Assembly: GCF_001644015.1 (NCBI RefSeq)
Contig: NZ_LUUI01000163.1
Span: 1 to 47,202, forward strand
From: Methylomonas lenta
GTDB taxonomy: Bacteria; Pseudomonadota; Gammaproteobacteria; Methylococcales; Methylomonadaceae
Direction of reading: 5' to 3'
Length of the DNA stretch: 47,202 bases
In this document: positions 1-7,973 of the stretch, piece after piece
Numbering within the stretch: position 1 is the stretch's first letter
How the letters are laid out: every line of letters starts with the position of its first letter
Made by a program: the position numbers and the translations under genes
Notes under the pieces: generated by a model
Seen by the model: the letters and a program-made list of their open reading frames with translations, nothing else
Told to the model about the DNA's origin: nothing
Database searches by the model: none

Positions 1-169
1 CGCACAGGGGGTAATCACACCGGTTTTCACCGTTTGAAAATCTGACAACAGTCATCTGGCGTGCTGCCTGGACTAAGTGCTCGTAAGTTTTCATCATTCC
101 ATCCTGTCGATTTCGTGCCAGGGTGTGCGACATGCACAGACCCAGGGGTGTGCGCCCCGCACAGGGGCA

Positions 170-1540
170 TTACTTGTGTTTACGCGTTTTGTTGAGCGCC
201 TCTCTGAGTTGTTGGGTAGGTTTTGTTTGGCATGCTTTGTCGGCAGATGGGTTCACTGAGCCCTTTTTCAACTCACTCATCGCAGCCAATTCTTGCTGTT
301 TCTGTCTAACCTGCTGATCCGTGCGCTGCTTACGTTCGCGATTGTCCCGATAGCGAATATTCAAACTCGTCAATACCGGATTGCCTTTGGCTTGTTCGTG
401 GCATAACCAGCCAAGAAAGGCCACCGGGTTTCGAATCGGCTTGCTGCTGGTGCGTTTGGCTTGCATTTGTGCCGCAGTTTCATCCAGGATCGCCTGGCGT
501 AATTCGGAGGCGACTTGTTTCAGGTACAATTCGGCAAGCTCGCGCTCGCTGGCATTGAAGTCCGGGGGATGCGTCAGCGGGTCGCACACCTCATCGGTTA
601 ATTTTTTTGTCTGAAGCACTGAATCAGTTGTGGTAGTTGTTGTTTTATTTAAATAACTACTACAACTACTACTACAACTACTACTTGTAGTAGTTATATA
701 GGGCCTTCGGTTAAAAAATTTAACCGCACCGCTAAGCTCTTGTTTTTTATTGCTTTCGGCTTGATCCAAACCCGGGTTAAAAAACTTAACCCGGTCGTTT
801 TTAGCCAAGTTCATTTTTTTAACCTGGGTTTTTTGCGCCAGGTTAAGTTTTTTATCCTGGTTTTGAGCCAGGTTAACTAAATTAACCCGGTGCTGAGGGT
901 TAAACGTATGCATCCGGTTTTGACCGTTCACCTGCTGAAAGAAATCATTCATGATTCCTCTGCCCCCTTGCTCATCCAAAAACCCAGGTTGGCTGGTTAT
1001 TGTGTTATTGATCGATTGCCAGAGATTTTGCGAGAGGTGTCTGATTTGCGGATGCTGGTGTTGGCGTTGTTGCTTGATGAAGGTGAGGTAATTCGGATCC
1101 AGATAGATGGCATCAGCTAAGGCCAGAGGACTGTCATGGATTGCATAAATATGGCCTTTGAATTGGCCTGCCTCATTGCGCAGTTCTGAGCACAATGACA
1201 TCCAGCGGGTTAAACGCAGCACGTACAACACTTTTGAGACGGTTGGTTTGGAGACGCCTAATTGACGTTGTAATAACCGGTGCAATGACAGGATTACCGC
1301 AGAGCCGGTCATGGCCTGGGTTCGAATCAGCCCCCAACAACGCACATCGATCGCCTCTAAATCAGGGTCGCACCAGATGGCGCGTGGAATCGCATCTTGC
1401 CATTGGCCGATATAAAGCAGTGAGTCGTGCTTTGCACCGTGGGCTGAGGTCTCAGGCGTTAAGTGCGCCAGTTCTTGGGAAATCTGCCGGGCCAGTTGCT
1501 GGATCGCGGCAGAGATCGAATGTGTGGCAGGGACCGTCAT
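170..1540 (-). CDS. STY4528-like ICE/pathogenicity-island replication protein
   Basis: This 456-residue protein resembles the STY4528 family of replication proteins in SPI-7/PFGI-1 class integrative elements. I recognise the N-terminal part (DAIPRAIW, then a helix-turn-helix-like stretch ending LYVLRLTRWMSLC, then IHDSPLALADAI). The position after ParA, ParB and DUF2857 also fits. The middle (about residues 208-279) holds repeats of the form [R/Q/A]-V-K-x-x-N-[L/P]. A Ser/Cys/Thr-rich low-complexity run (about 282-304) follows, then a charged C-terminus. The repeats coincide with DNA palindromes annotated separately. The gene starts 36 bases after the DUF2857 stop and is probably the fourth gene of the parA operon. 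The start ATG lacks a strong ribosome binding site. Direct role in initiating element replication is inferred from the family name and the winged-helix-like N-terminus. The 169 bases beyond the stop show only two GCACAGGGG copies (2-10, 159-167). Confidence 0.8.
   Translation of the reverse strand: MTVPATHSISAAIQQLARQISQELAHLTPETSAHGAKHDSLLYIGQWQDAIPRAIWCDPDLEAIDVRCWGLIRTQAMTGSAVILSLHRLLQRQLGVSKPTVSKVLYVLRLTRWMSLCSELRNEAGQFKGHIYAIHDSPLALADAIYLDPNYLTFIKQQRQHQHPQIRHLSQNLWQSINNTITSQPGFLDEQGGRGIMNDFFQQVNGQNRMHTFNPQHRVNLVNLAQNQDKKLNLAQKTQVKKMNLAKNDRVKFFNPGLDQAESNKKQELSGAVKFFNRRPYITTTSSSCSSSCSSYLNKTTTTTTDSVLQTKKLTDEVCDPLTHPPDFNASERELAELYLKQVASELRQAILDETAAQMQAKRTSSKPIRNPVAFLGWLCHEQAKGNPVLTSLNIRYRDNRERKQRTDQQVRQKQQELAAMSELKKGSVNPSADKACQTKPTQQLREALNKTRKHK
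653..697. repeat. ACT-repeat palindrome beside the iteron array
   Basis: A perfect 13-base inverted repeat (ATAACTACTACAA at 653-665, its complement at 685-697) encloses further ACT/CAA triplets. It lies inside the STY4528-like gene, on the 3' side of the palindromic iterons, and encodes the Thr/Ser/Cys-rich run. The adjoining 600-655 stretch is T/A-rich. The layout, iterons then an easily melted segment, is why I propose an origin here. A neutral triplet expansion is possible. Confidence 0.6.
706..917 (-). repeat. Six intragenic 23-bp palindromic units, candidate iterons/origin
   Basis: Six 23-bp units share a palindromic core GGTTAA-N5-TTAACC with outer CC/GG flanks. They start at 706, 772, 805, 838, 868 and 895. 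The cores at 709-725, 772-794 and 868-890 are perfect; 805-827 and 838-860 have one or two changes; 895-917 is degenerate. Spacing is 66, 33, 33, 30 and 27 bases, always a multiple of three, because all units are translated in the same frame of the STY4528-like gene. They encode RMHTFNP, RVNLVNLA, QDKKLNLA, QVKKMNLA, RVKFFNP and AVKFFNR. I infer protein-binding iterons of a replication or partition origin, by analogy with phage lambda ori. Selection on the repeated peptide is the alternative. Confidence 0.6.
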
Positions 1541-1576
1541 GGTTGAAAATCCAGCATTTAGTCTGACCGGTATCCG

Positions 1577-2134
1577 TTAACAACGACCGTCAAGGTCACT
1601 GGCAAACCAGTTCTGAATCAAGGGCCAGATGGCGCTGATTTTGATCTGCGTTTGTTGATGCACATAAAGCAAACGTTCGGCTATACCCAGCGGTTCCTGT
1701 TCGGTGGCTTTCCAGAGTTCCCATATTTTGACTTGTTCAGCTTCCGTCGGAATAAACGGTCTGCCATCGGCTTTGGGTAGATTTAAGTATTTTCGATAAT
1801 TGGCAGTATCGGCACTGGTTAAGCCAAACAGCGTGCGCATGACGGGTAATGAGGCACCTGCCGTCAACAGTTGCAGGATCAATTCCCGCTGCCGAATACG
1901 CTGGCCACAGACCAGCATGGCGGTATCCAGGGCATCGGCGTCAAACAGGATGCGCATATAACGGGCCTTGGTGGTCATTGCCATTTCATGGATTTCCTGA
2001 GTACTCAGCGCTAGGATTTTTTCAATTTGGTCATTGCGTAGCCCCAGTTGATGAGGCGTTTCAAAGTCGCCTTCCGCCGCCATACGCGACACAAACATCA
2101 AGGTATGCAAGGCAAATTCGGCTTGGTAGTTCAT
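1577..2134 (-). CDS. DUF2857 / STY4526-YPO1902-like ICE protein
   Basis: A 185-residue protein of the DUF2857 family (STY4526/YPO1902-type pathogenicity island replication protein). The family assignment rests on its overall sequence (LCxLRxRELILQLLTAGAS-like region, GLTSADTANYRKYLNLP, and a C-terminal IWPLIQNW) and on its place between ParB and STY4528. The start at 2134 is preferred over an in-frame ATG at 2146, because GGAGGT sits four bases before the codon, whereas the 2146 ATG almost abuts the ParB stop. The region around residues 85-110 (DTANYRK) could be a helix-turn-helix, suggesting DNA binding, but the molecular role in the element is not established. It is translated as part of a tight four-gene operon. 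Confidence 0.8.
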   Translation of the reverse strand: MNYQAEFALHTLMFVSRMAAEGDFETPHQLGLRNDQIEKILALSTQEIHEMAMTTKARYMRILFDADALDTAMLVCGQRIRQRELILQLLTAGASLPVMRTLFGLTSADTANYRKYLNLPKADGRPFIPTEAEQVKIWELWKATEQEPLGIAERLLYVHQQTQIKISAIWPLIQNWFASDLDGRC

Positions 2135-2147
2135 GGTGACCTCCATG

Positions 2148-3659
2148 CTAGGAAGGCCCTGAGGGCCAAAGCTGTGAATTGGAAAATTGTTGGCGAATCA
2201 GACGACAGGTTTCGATCAGCTGGCAGATATCAGCAAACACCGGATCCTTGATGAGGGCGGAATTCTGTAATACTTCGTGCGGGTAGTGAGACAGACTGGG
2301 TGCCGGTCCCACTAACTGTTGCAGTTCGGCCGCATCCTCAGCTTGATAGAGCTGATACAAGGCGGTCTGTTGCCACAGTGGCATACGTTCTGGACTGACG
2401 CTTTGTTCAGAAATCCCCAGCAATAGCCACCACACGCCCCAGGTATCATGTGCGGTGAAGGCCGACGGCGGTTTTTCGATAATAAAGCCCAAGCCTTGGC
2501 GGATCGGTAACACACTCGCTTCGAGCTGTATCGATTTAGCGATACGTTGGGCTAACCCATAGGTTCGGTCATACAGTGCCTGGATAGTGGCGGGCCGATT
2601 TAGTGGTTTGGCGCCGATTGAATTGAGAGCATCTGGTTGGGGTTTGCCGGGATTCTGTGGCTGTTTATCGTCAGTTGTTGGGGTGTCATGCGCAAAATCC
2701 GCTGGGTTTTGACTTTGTGTGACTGCGTTGGCATTAGCCTCAGCAGGAACTTGCCCCGGATCATCCGGCCCGTCATCCTCGGTGGCTGGCTGATTGAATA
2801 GTAAGGCATCAATCTCCAAACGCAGCCGATTAACGCTGATATTGAGCATCGGCGCCAGTTGTTTATCCAGCTCTCGACGTACTGCGTCAAAATTCCACTG
2901 TTCATCATCAAAGCTCGACAAGGTATGCGCAAATAATGCGGCAAATTGCTGAGGTTTGTCCTGACAGAGCCGCTGGTAGGCTTTTTCGGTGTTTTTGATG
3001 CTATCGATCCGATTGGCACCCAGGCCGTTACGCAACGTGTTTGGAATCAACTGATCCAATTCCAGGGCATATTCAAACCGAATTAAATGCCGCCTGGATA
3101 GGCTATAGCCCAAGGCTTTAATCCGTTTACACAATTCAGTGCGGGAAAAGGATTGCTGGCACTCAGTTTCCAGCTGGCGGCGTAATTCCCTGATCGCGTA
3201 AGCTTTATCAATCAGGGTCATCTCGCCGCGTAATTCATTTTCAATCAGATGCGCGGAGAGGATGGCGGCTTCCGATTGCCAGGGCACGTATAAGCAATGC
3301 ACCGTATTGAACGCGTCATCGCCGGTCTCGGCATAGAGTTCATTTAGGATGGCCAACCGGGTATTACCGCCGGCCTGAATTATATAGCGCTCTTCACCCG
3401 GCCGCTGCGTCACCGTGAAAGGGTTGTTCAAGCCGCGCTGCTCGCGGATCGAGGCTTTGATGTCCTCATAGAGTGGGTTTCTTACCCGTCTGGGGTTGTG
3501 ATCGTAGGGTTTGATATGTGCCAGTGTTAATATCAGCTGAACGGGCGTGAGCGTATCGGCAGCAGCGATACCGTCATCGTCAGTATCCGATGTAAAATGC
3601 CCTTCCAACAGTAAATCTTTGAGCTGATCCTGATTCGGCCGCTTGATCCGGGTCGTCAT
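2148..3659 (-). CDS. parB: ICE-type partition protein ParB (PFGI-1 class)
   Basis: A 503-residue ParB-like DNA-binding protein, matching the PFGI-1 class ICE partition ParB in layout. An N-terminal ParB/Srx nuclease-like domain (about residues 38-150) contains NPRR (55-58) and GGNTRL (97-102) in place of the chromosomal GERRxRA box. An HTH-rich middle (about 150-260, including LCKRIKALGYSLSRRHLIRF) should contact the site. A Pro/Gln/Asp-rich linker (about 290-350) leads to a C-terminal domain. The first codon overlaps the ParA stop (ATGA), so translation of the two is coupled. The predicted role is stabilisation of the excised or replicating element with ParA. Its target site is not known; palindromes in the downstream STY4528-like gene are candidates. 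Confidence 0.85.
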   Translation of the reverse strand: MTTRIKRPNQDQLKDLLLEGHFTSDTDDDGIAAADTLTPVQLILTLAHIKPYDHNPRRVRNPLYEDIKASIREQRGLNNPFTVTQRPGEERYIIQAGGNTRLAILNELYAETGDDAFNTVHCLYVPWQSEAAILSAHLIENELRGEMTLIDKAYAIRELRRQLETECQQSFSRTELCKRIKALGYSLSRRHLIRFEYALELDQLIPNTLRNGLGANRIDSIKNTEKAYQRLCQDKPQQFAALFAHTLSSFDDEQWNFDAVRRELDKQLAPMLNISVNRLRLEIDALLFNQPATEDDGPDDPGQVPAEANANAVTQSQNPADFAHDTPTTDDKQPQNPGKPQPDALNSIGAKPLNRPATIQALYDRTYGLAQRIAKSIQLEASVLPIRQGLGFIIEKPPSAFTAHDTWGVWWLLLGISEQSVSPERMPLWQQTALYQLYQAEDAAELQQLVGPAPSLSHYPHEVLQNSALIKDPVFADICQLIETCRLIRQQFSNSQLWPSGPS

Positions 3660-4489
3660 GGTCTGGCCTCTTGCTCAAGCCCCGCCACATCCAAATCAGG
3701 TAAGTTGGGGATGAGTTCCTGAGCCAGGGCTTGCATGGTCTCTAATGCGCTCATGGCTTTGCCTTTGCGGCTGCGCTCAAAACGATGCACCGGCATTTTA
3801 TGCGTGGCCGCCTCCCGATAAGCAACCGCGTTGGGAATCACGGTATGCAAAATCGTAATCGCGCCTTTGCTGGGCAGAAAGGCGGCTTTACGTAATTCAT
3901 CGGCAATATTGCGCGCATCGATGGTTCGATCTTGCCGGTAAATGACACCGCGTAACGGTCCGATCGGTGCGCCCAGCCGGGCCATCGGCTCCAGGCGTTG
4001 AATCATTGCAACGGTGCCGCGTACAAATTCTCGGGCCGATAAGATTTCCGGCGGAATTGGCGACAGCATAAAATCGGCGGCTGCCACCGCCGCATCTTGT
4101 AAGGGCCCTACCGCGCCCTGGGTATCAATCAGCACAAAATCATAATGCGCTTCCAATGGCATCAAACTGTATTTGAGCCTGACGCGGCCGTCGACCGTAT
4201 CGCGGATCCAGTCGCGCAATTTACCTTGCGGATCATCGGAGAGAATAATGTCGAGGTTATCAATCCGGGTGTGGCTGATGACGGTATCAACCGCGCTGTT
4301 AATCAGAAAATGCTTTAAGCCCTGTTCCGCACGATAGTTGAGTGGGTAGTAGCTGGACAACGTGGGCTGAGGATCGGCATCGATCAACAGCACACGATAG
4401 CCAAAATCAGCCAGAATGCCGCCGATATTAGCCGTCAGCGTTGTTTTTCCAACGCCCCCTTTGGTACTGACAATCGTTATTTTAATCAT
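3656..4489 (-). CDS. parA: ParA/Soj-type partition ATPase
   Basis: A 277-residue deviant Walker-type ATPase. The P-loop is KGGVGKTT at residues 10-17, the Walker A-prime region reads LLIDADPQPTLSSYY, and Walker B is DFVLIDTQG. It should form an ATP-dependent dimer on nucleoid DNA and work with the adjacent ParB. In SPI-7/PFGI-1 class elements this gene is the outermost gene near one attachment site, so the element's boundary probably lies just upstream (above 4489). In those elements a DnaB-like helicase gene often lies between parA and parB; here the two overlap by four bases and no helicase is present. The ATG has a weak ribosome binding site. A single small dyad (GCACA/TGTGC near 4526-4544) lies upstream. 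Confidence 0.9.
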   Translation of the reverse strand: MIKITIVSTKGGVGKTTLTANIGGILADFGYRVLLIDADPQPTLSSYYPLNYRAEQGLKHFLINSAVDTVISHTRIDNLDIILSDDPQGKLRDWIRDTVDGRVRLKYSLMPLEAHYDFVLIDTQGAVGPLQDAAVAAADFMLSPIPPEILSAREFVRGTVAMIQRLEPMARLGAPIGPLRGVIYRQDRTIDARNIADELRKAAFLPSKGAITILHTVIPNAVAYREAATHKMPVHRFERSRKGKAMSALETMQALAQELIPNLPDLDVAGLEQEARP

Positions 4490-4675
4490 GAATCGACCAT
4501 CTCAGCCTAGACAGGCTTTTAGAGATGCGCACAGGCCTTTCATGTGCCTGATACACACCATTGCTGTCACTCACCACTTAACGCTAAAATACCATCACTT
4601 TCACTAATTAAAAAGTATAGACTTATAATAATTATTTTCACAAATAATCGTTAATGTTTTTTTATTTGTTTATCA

Positions 4676-4703
4676 TTGACTTGTTAACGTACTTTAATAT
4701 AAC
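4676..4703 (+). promoter_or_regulatory. Sigma-70-like promoter for the 4716 operon
   Basis: TTGACT at 4676-4681 and TATAAC at 4698-4703 are separated by 16 bases in an A/T-rich region. Transcription should start near 4709-4711, only about five bases before the ATG at 4716, and no ribosome binding site is visible. The mRNA may be nearly leaderless. Confidence 0.5.
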
Positions 4704-4715
4704 AACATACATTTA

Positions 4716-5654
4716 ATGAATCTATTACACGCCGATGCCGATGCTGGTTATGCTTTGATGCGGCTGTCCTTCCTGGAATGGTTAACCATCAAGGAGCCCA
4801 GCTTGTTTTCTTTGGCCGATGATCAGGCAGAAAATACTCTGCTATCACTTAAACACGCTGACAGTTTGTCTGCCTATTCATTGCTGGTCGCAGTCGTCAA
4901 AGTGGACGACACCCTCTACAAATTGACCGGCAAACAGCGCAAGAAAGACTGGCTGTCCGGCAAGACACCACCCCCCGAATACCTGATCGCCCAGGTCATC
5001 GATTTGTCCACGCATGATTTTTTAGCGCTGAATACCGAAGCGCAAAATCGGAGCATAGAAAGCCCACCGTCCAACGAAGCCGTAAAGCTTATTTATGACG
5101 AATTAGGCCTGACATTGTCATCTGATCGCTTAAAGGAAGGCTTTATTCTAGAAGCTTTGAATATCGCACTCCGCGGCAGACCCCGCTCAATGCAGGACAA
5201 ACGCTTTATTTGGGAAAAAGAAGAAATCAACGCCCAAAAAGCCATCCAAGTATTCAGCGAAGAATTACGCTTGATTGATAACTTAAAACCCAAACCTGAA
5301 ATCTTTGTGTCAGGGGTGCTAGGCGGCGCCCTATTGATGTTAGGCATTAACAAAGATGTTAAGAATTTTTTATGCCGTCTGAATGATGGCCAGGGCGAAA
5401 CCCGAGACGGCCTTGAAGACCCCATCAGCGGGCTGTTGCGAGCCATTGAGGTGCATAGAATCAGTGATCCGGCAATACCCGCTCGCATGGCGGCTGAACT
5501 CTGCAGAAAAACCATTCAGGCCATCCTATTATGGCAAGACGGCCCTGACTCAGCCAAATATTGGCGCAAAAAAATACTCTCCGGCGTAGAACCAAGGCCT
5601 TTTATCCGGGAGCTTAAGAGTCTAAAACAAATCAATGAGCAGAAGGATCTCTAA
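4716..5654 (+). CDS. Unrecognised 312-residue protein, first gene of sensor operon
   Basis: I do not recognise this protein. It is 312 residues, acidic to neutral, with no signal peptide and no clear membrane helix. One hydrophobic patch occurs around residues 195-214 (FVSGVLGGALLMLGI). The sequence is mostly helical in character, with charged stretches at residues 75-90 and near the C-terminus. The first ATG sits about five bases from the predicted transcription start; an alternative start is Met15 at 4758. The last 20 bases overlap the next gene, a periplasmic binding protein, in a different frame, so translational coupling with the binding protein and histidine kinase is likely. It may be a regulator or cytoplasmic partner of that sensor pair, or ICE cargo, but nothing in the sequence decides this. 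Confidence 0.7.
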   Translation: MNLLHADADAGYALMRLSFLEWLTIKEPSLFSLADDQAENTLLSLKHADSLSAYSLLVAVVKVDDTLYKLTGKQRKKDWLSGKTPPPEYLIAQVIDLSTHDFLALNTEAQNRSIESPPSNEAVKLIYDELGLTLSSDRLKEGFILEALNIALRGRPRSMQDKRFIWEKEEINAQKAIQVFSEELRLIDNLKPKPEIFVSGVLGGALLMLGINKDVKNFLCRLNDGQGETRDGLEDPISGLLRAIEVHRISDPAIPARMAAELCRKTIQAILLWQDGPDSAKYWRKKILSGVEPRPFIRELKSLKQINEQKDL

Positions 5655-6513
5655 AGCACTGCTGTGCCTGTGGCTGCTACTGACCTACTGTACGGTGCCT
5701 GCCCAAGAGCGGCATGTTTTAGTGCTCTATCCGGCCGCCATCCCACCACTTGATTCGATTTACGCCGCCACGATTAAAGGCATTAAAACCAAAGTAAACC
5801 CACTCAGCCTGATAGAAATTCCTGAGAATGCTAGCTTTGCTGACGTGCAAGCCAGCCTGGATCAGCAGCGCCCCGATAACATCATTGCCCTGGGCAATCA
5901 AGCGGCCGAATTCATCCATCAAAGTCCTTATCGAAGCCAAGCCCTCATCGGCTTGGTCTATTTTAGCGCGGCCGACTACCCTGGTGTAAGCCTGAGGCTA
6001 GACAGCCAAGTGCTGGCATCACACCTGCAGCGCCTGACACCCGGCATCAAACGCGTCTTGATCGTCGAAAATAGCACGCACCCTATCCTGCAGCAAAACC
6101 CCTCCGCAACCGTTTCGAAACCTTTACTGGAAATCCGGACAGGGAATAATCTTATGGCCACCCTACGCATTCTCGGACAATTACTGGAACAGGAGGCCAA
6201 ACCCGATGACGCCATCCTAATTCCGGCTGACATCCCTAAAGACATCCTTTACGAAGTTTCTAAAATGGCCTGGCATAAAAATATCATGCTGCTCTCCACC
6301 AATTTATCGCATTTGGAATACGGGGTGCTGATGACCTTTAACCCCAACCTGCCCGCCCTGGGAGCGCAATTGGGCGACATGGTGAATCGGCAGACAGTGA
6401 CGTATGAGCCGGTTAAAACGGTCGACATCGCTTTGAATAAACGCGTTGCACAGCATCTGAATATCCAGTTCGATCCGTCTGTACTGAGCGCATTTTCGCT
6501 GGTACTCGAATGA
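5635..6513 (+). CDS. ABC_sub_bind-like periplasmic binding protein
   Basis: A 292-residue secreted protein with an N-terminal signal peptide (basic SRR, hydrophobic LLCLWLLLTY, probable cleavage after VPA around residue 23). The remainder resembles the ABC transporter substrate-binding family PF04392, with HVLVLYP at the start of the first lobe, IIALGNQAAEF, and the second-lobe region LIPADIPKDILYEVSKMAW. No ABC permease or ATPase gene is nearby. The gene overlaps the upstream unknown gene by 20 bases and the downstream histidine kinase by four (ATGA). I infer that it presents a ligand to the kinase's periplasmic domain rather than feeding transport. The ligand is unknown. Confidence 0.7.
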   Translation: MSRRISKALLCLWLLLTYCTVPAQERHVLVLYPAAIPPLDSIYAATIKGIKTKVNPLSLIEIPENASFADVQASLDQQRPDNIIALGNQAAEFIHQSPYRSQALIGLVYFSAADYPGVSLRLDSQVLASHLQRLTPGIKRVLIVENSTHPILQQNPSATVSKPLLEIRTGNNLMATLRILGQLLEQEAKPDDAILIPADIPKDILYEVSKMAWHKNIMLLSTNLSHLEYGVLMTFNPNLPALGAQLGDMVNRQTVTYEPVKTVDIALNKRVAQHLNIQFDPSVLSAFSLVLE

Positions 6514-7973
6514 AACGCTTATTCGAAACCCTAAACCGCTTTGACTTTCGGCAACGTTATGACTTGGTCGTGCTGGCTTCGGTTGCCATGGCCGGCATGC
6601 TGATTGTCGCTTCGTTATATTTCGCGGCCTATCAATATACCAGCGACTACACCCGCCAATACTGGAAAGCCTATACCCTCACCTTTGCGCACTCGGTTAA
6701 ATACGGCGTCATCCTGCACGCCACTTCGGTTTCAGAGGCCGTTGTCCAGACCTATGCCAGCGATAGAAATGTAATGAAAGCGTCCGTGTTTGAAAGCCCA
6801 CAAAGGTTAATCGTGGCTTCCAATCAACAAACCTTTGCCTGCCATCCCATTGAGACAGCCATCATACAAACGCATGTTCGTGATGCTGACGACTTGTGGT
6901 GCTTTTATGCCCCACTCTATCAAAATGATGATTATTTAGGTTACGTCGAACTGGTGGTATCCAAGCAGGATCTGGATGCATTTATGCGACAGATTTTGTA
7001 CGTTTCAGGCCTGATCGTCTTGGTCGTGCTGGTGGTCTTATTTTTGCTGGTGCGACGTTTTGCTGGCATTTTCACCGCACCCCTGTTTGAAATAGTCACC
7101 GTCTTACAAAATATGAGTCGCGGACTTCGCGGACATCGGGTCAATTTTCAGGGCGCGCCTGATATTCAGCGGATGAGTGCCGATTTTAATGACATGCTGA
7201 GCAAAATCGAACGTAACGAACAGATTCTTGAGCAATGTGTGGCGGATCGTACCAGTGAATTGAAGATAGCCCTGGATAGCAGTCGCGCCGCCAACCACTA
7301 TAAAAACCAGATCATGACGCTGGTGTCCCATGAAATGAAAACCCCGTTGCACAGCATTGGCGCCTATCTGGAATTGATACAGGCGGCCTTGCCAACAACA
7401 GCGGAATTTGATGTATGCCGTTCGTTTCATGCCGGCGCATTGGGACGCACCCAGGATTTGAACGAGTTAATCAATAAGGTACTGATACACGGCAAACTGG
7501 AAGCCAACAAAGTGGAATTGACTCAGGAACCTATCGACATCAAAGTGTTGATGGAACACTGCGCTGCAAAGCTTGAACCCGCCCTGACCGGCAACCGCAA
7601 CCGATTGTCACTAATGGGCGATCCGGGAGTGATCATTATAGACGCCGAGGTGTTACGGCATATCGTTGATAATTTATTGAGCAATGCCTGTAAGTTTACC
7701 GCTGATGGCGACATCCAGTTAAGTTGGCGGCACGACGATGAATCAGCCATCATTCAGGTCCGTGACAGTGGCTGCGGCATTCCTACCGAATACCACCATT
7801 TAATATTTGAACCTTTCTGGCAAGCGGATATGAGTTTAACCCGCGAACATGGCGGCCATGGCTTAGGGCTTTCCATCAGCAAGCGTTTTATTGAATTGCT
7901 AGGCGGTACGATCAGTGTATTTTCTGAGAAGGGTAGAGGTGCACTGTTTACCGTTAAAATTCCCTGGCAATGA
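6510..7973 (+). CDS. Membrane sensor histidine kinase paired with a binding protein
   Basis: A 487-residue histidine kinase. Two membrane helices (about residues 19-40 and 162-182) flank a roughly 120-residue periplasmic domain. A HAMP-like linker and coiled coil follow (about 183-262). The H-box is LVSHEMKTPLHS with His274; the ATPase domain shows LRHIVDNLLSNACKF (N box), DSGCGIP (G1), FEPFW (F box) and HGGHGLGLSISKR (G2). All catalytic motifs are intact. The start overlaps the binding-protein stop. The 3' end overlaps the convergent response regulator gene by 20 bases, so the likely partner is encoded on the opposite strand. The input is probably the operon's binding protein. Confidence 0.88.
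   Translation: MKRLFETLNRFDFRQRYDLVVLASVAMAGMLIVASLYFAAYQYTSDYTRQYWKAYTLTFAHSVKYGVILHATSVSEAVVQTYASDRNVMKASVFESPQRLIVASNQQTFACHPIETAIIQTHVRDADDLWCFYAPLYQNDDYLGYVELVVSKQDLDAFMRQILYVSGLIVLVVLVVLFLLVRRFAGIFTAPLFEIVTVLQNMSRGLRGHRVNFQGAPDIQRMSADFNDMLSKIERNEQILEQCVADRTSELKIALDSSRAANHYKNQIMTLVSHEMKTPLHSIGAYLELIQAALPTTAEFDVCRSFHAGALGRTQDLNELINKVLIHGKLEANKVELTQEPIDIKVLMEHCAAKLEPALTGNRNRLSLMGDPGVIIIDAEVLRHIVDNLLSNACKFTADGDIQLSWRHDDESAIIQVRDSGCGIPTEYHHLIFEPFWQADMSLTREHGGHGLGLSISKRFIELLGGTISVFSEKGRGALFTVKIPWQ

Noticed and set aside
706-917. CRISPR-like array suggested by regularly spaced repeats
   Set aside because: The units are palindromic, only 23 bases, separated by short 4-10 base gaps in most cases, and lie in an open reading frame; there are no unique 30-base spacers or cas genes.
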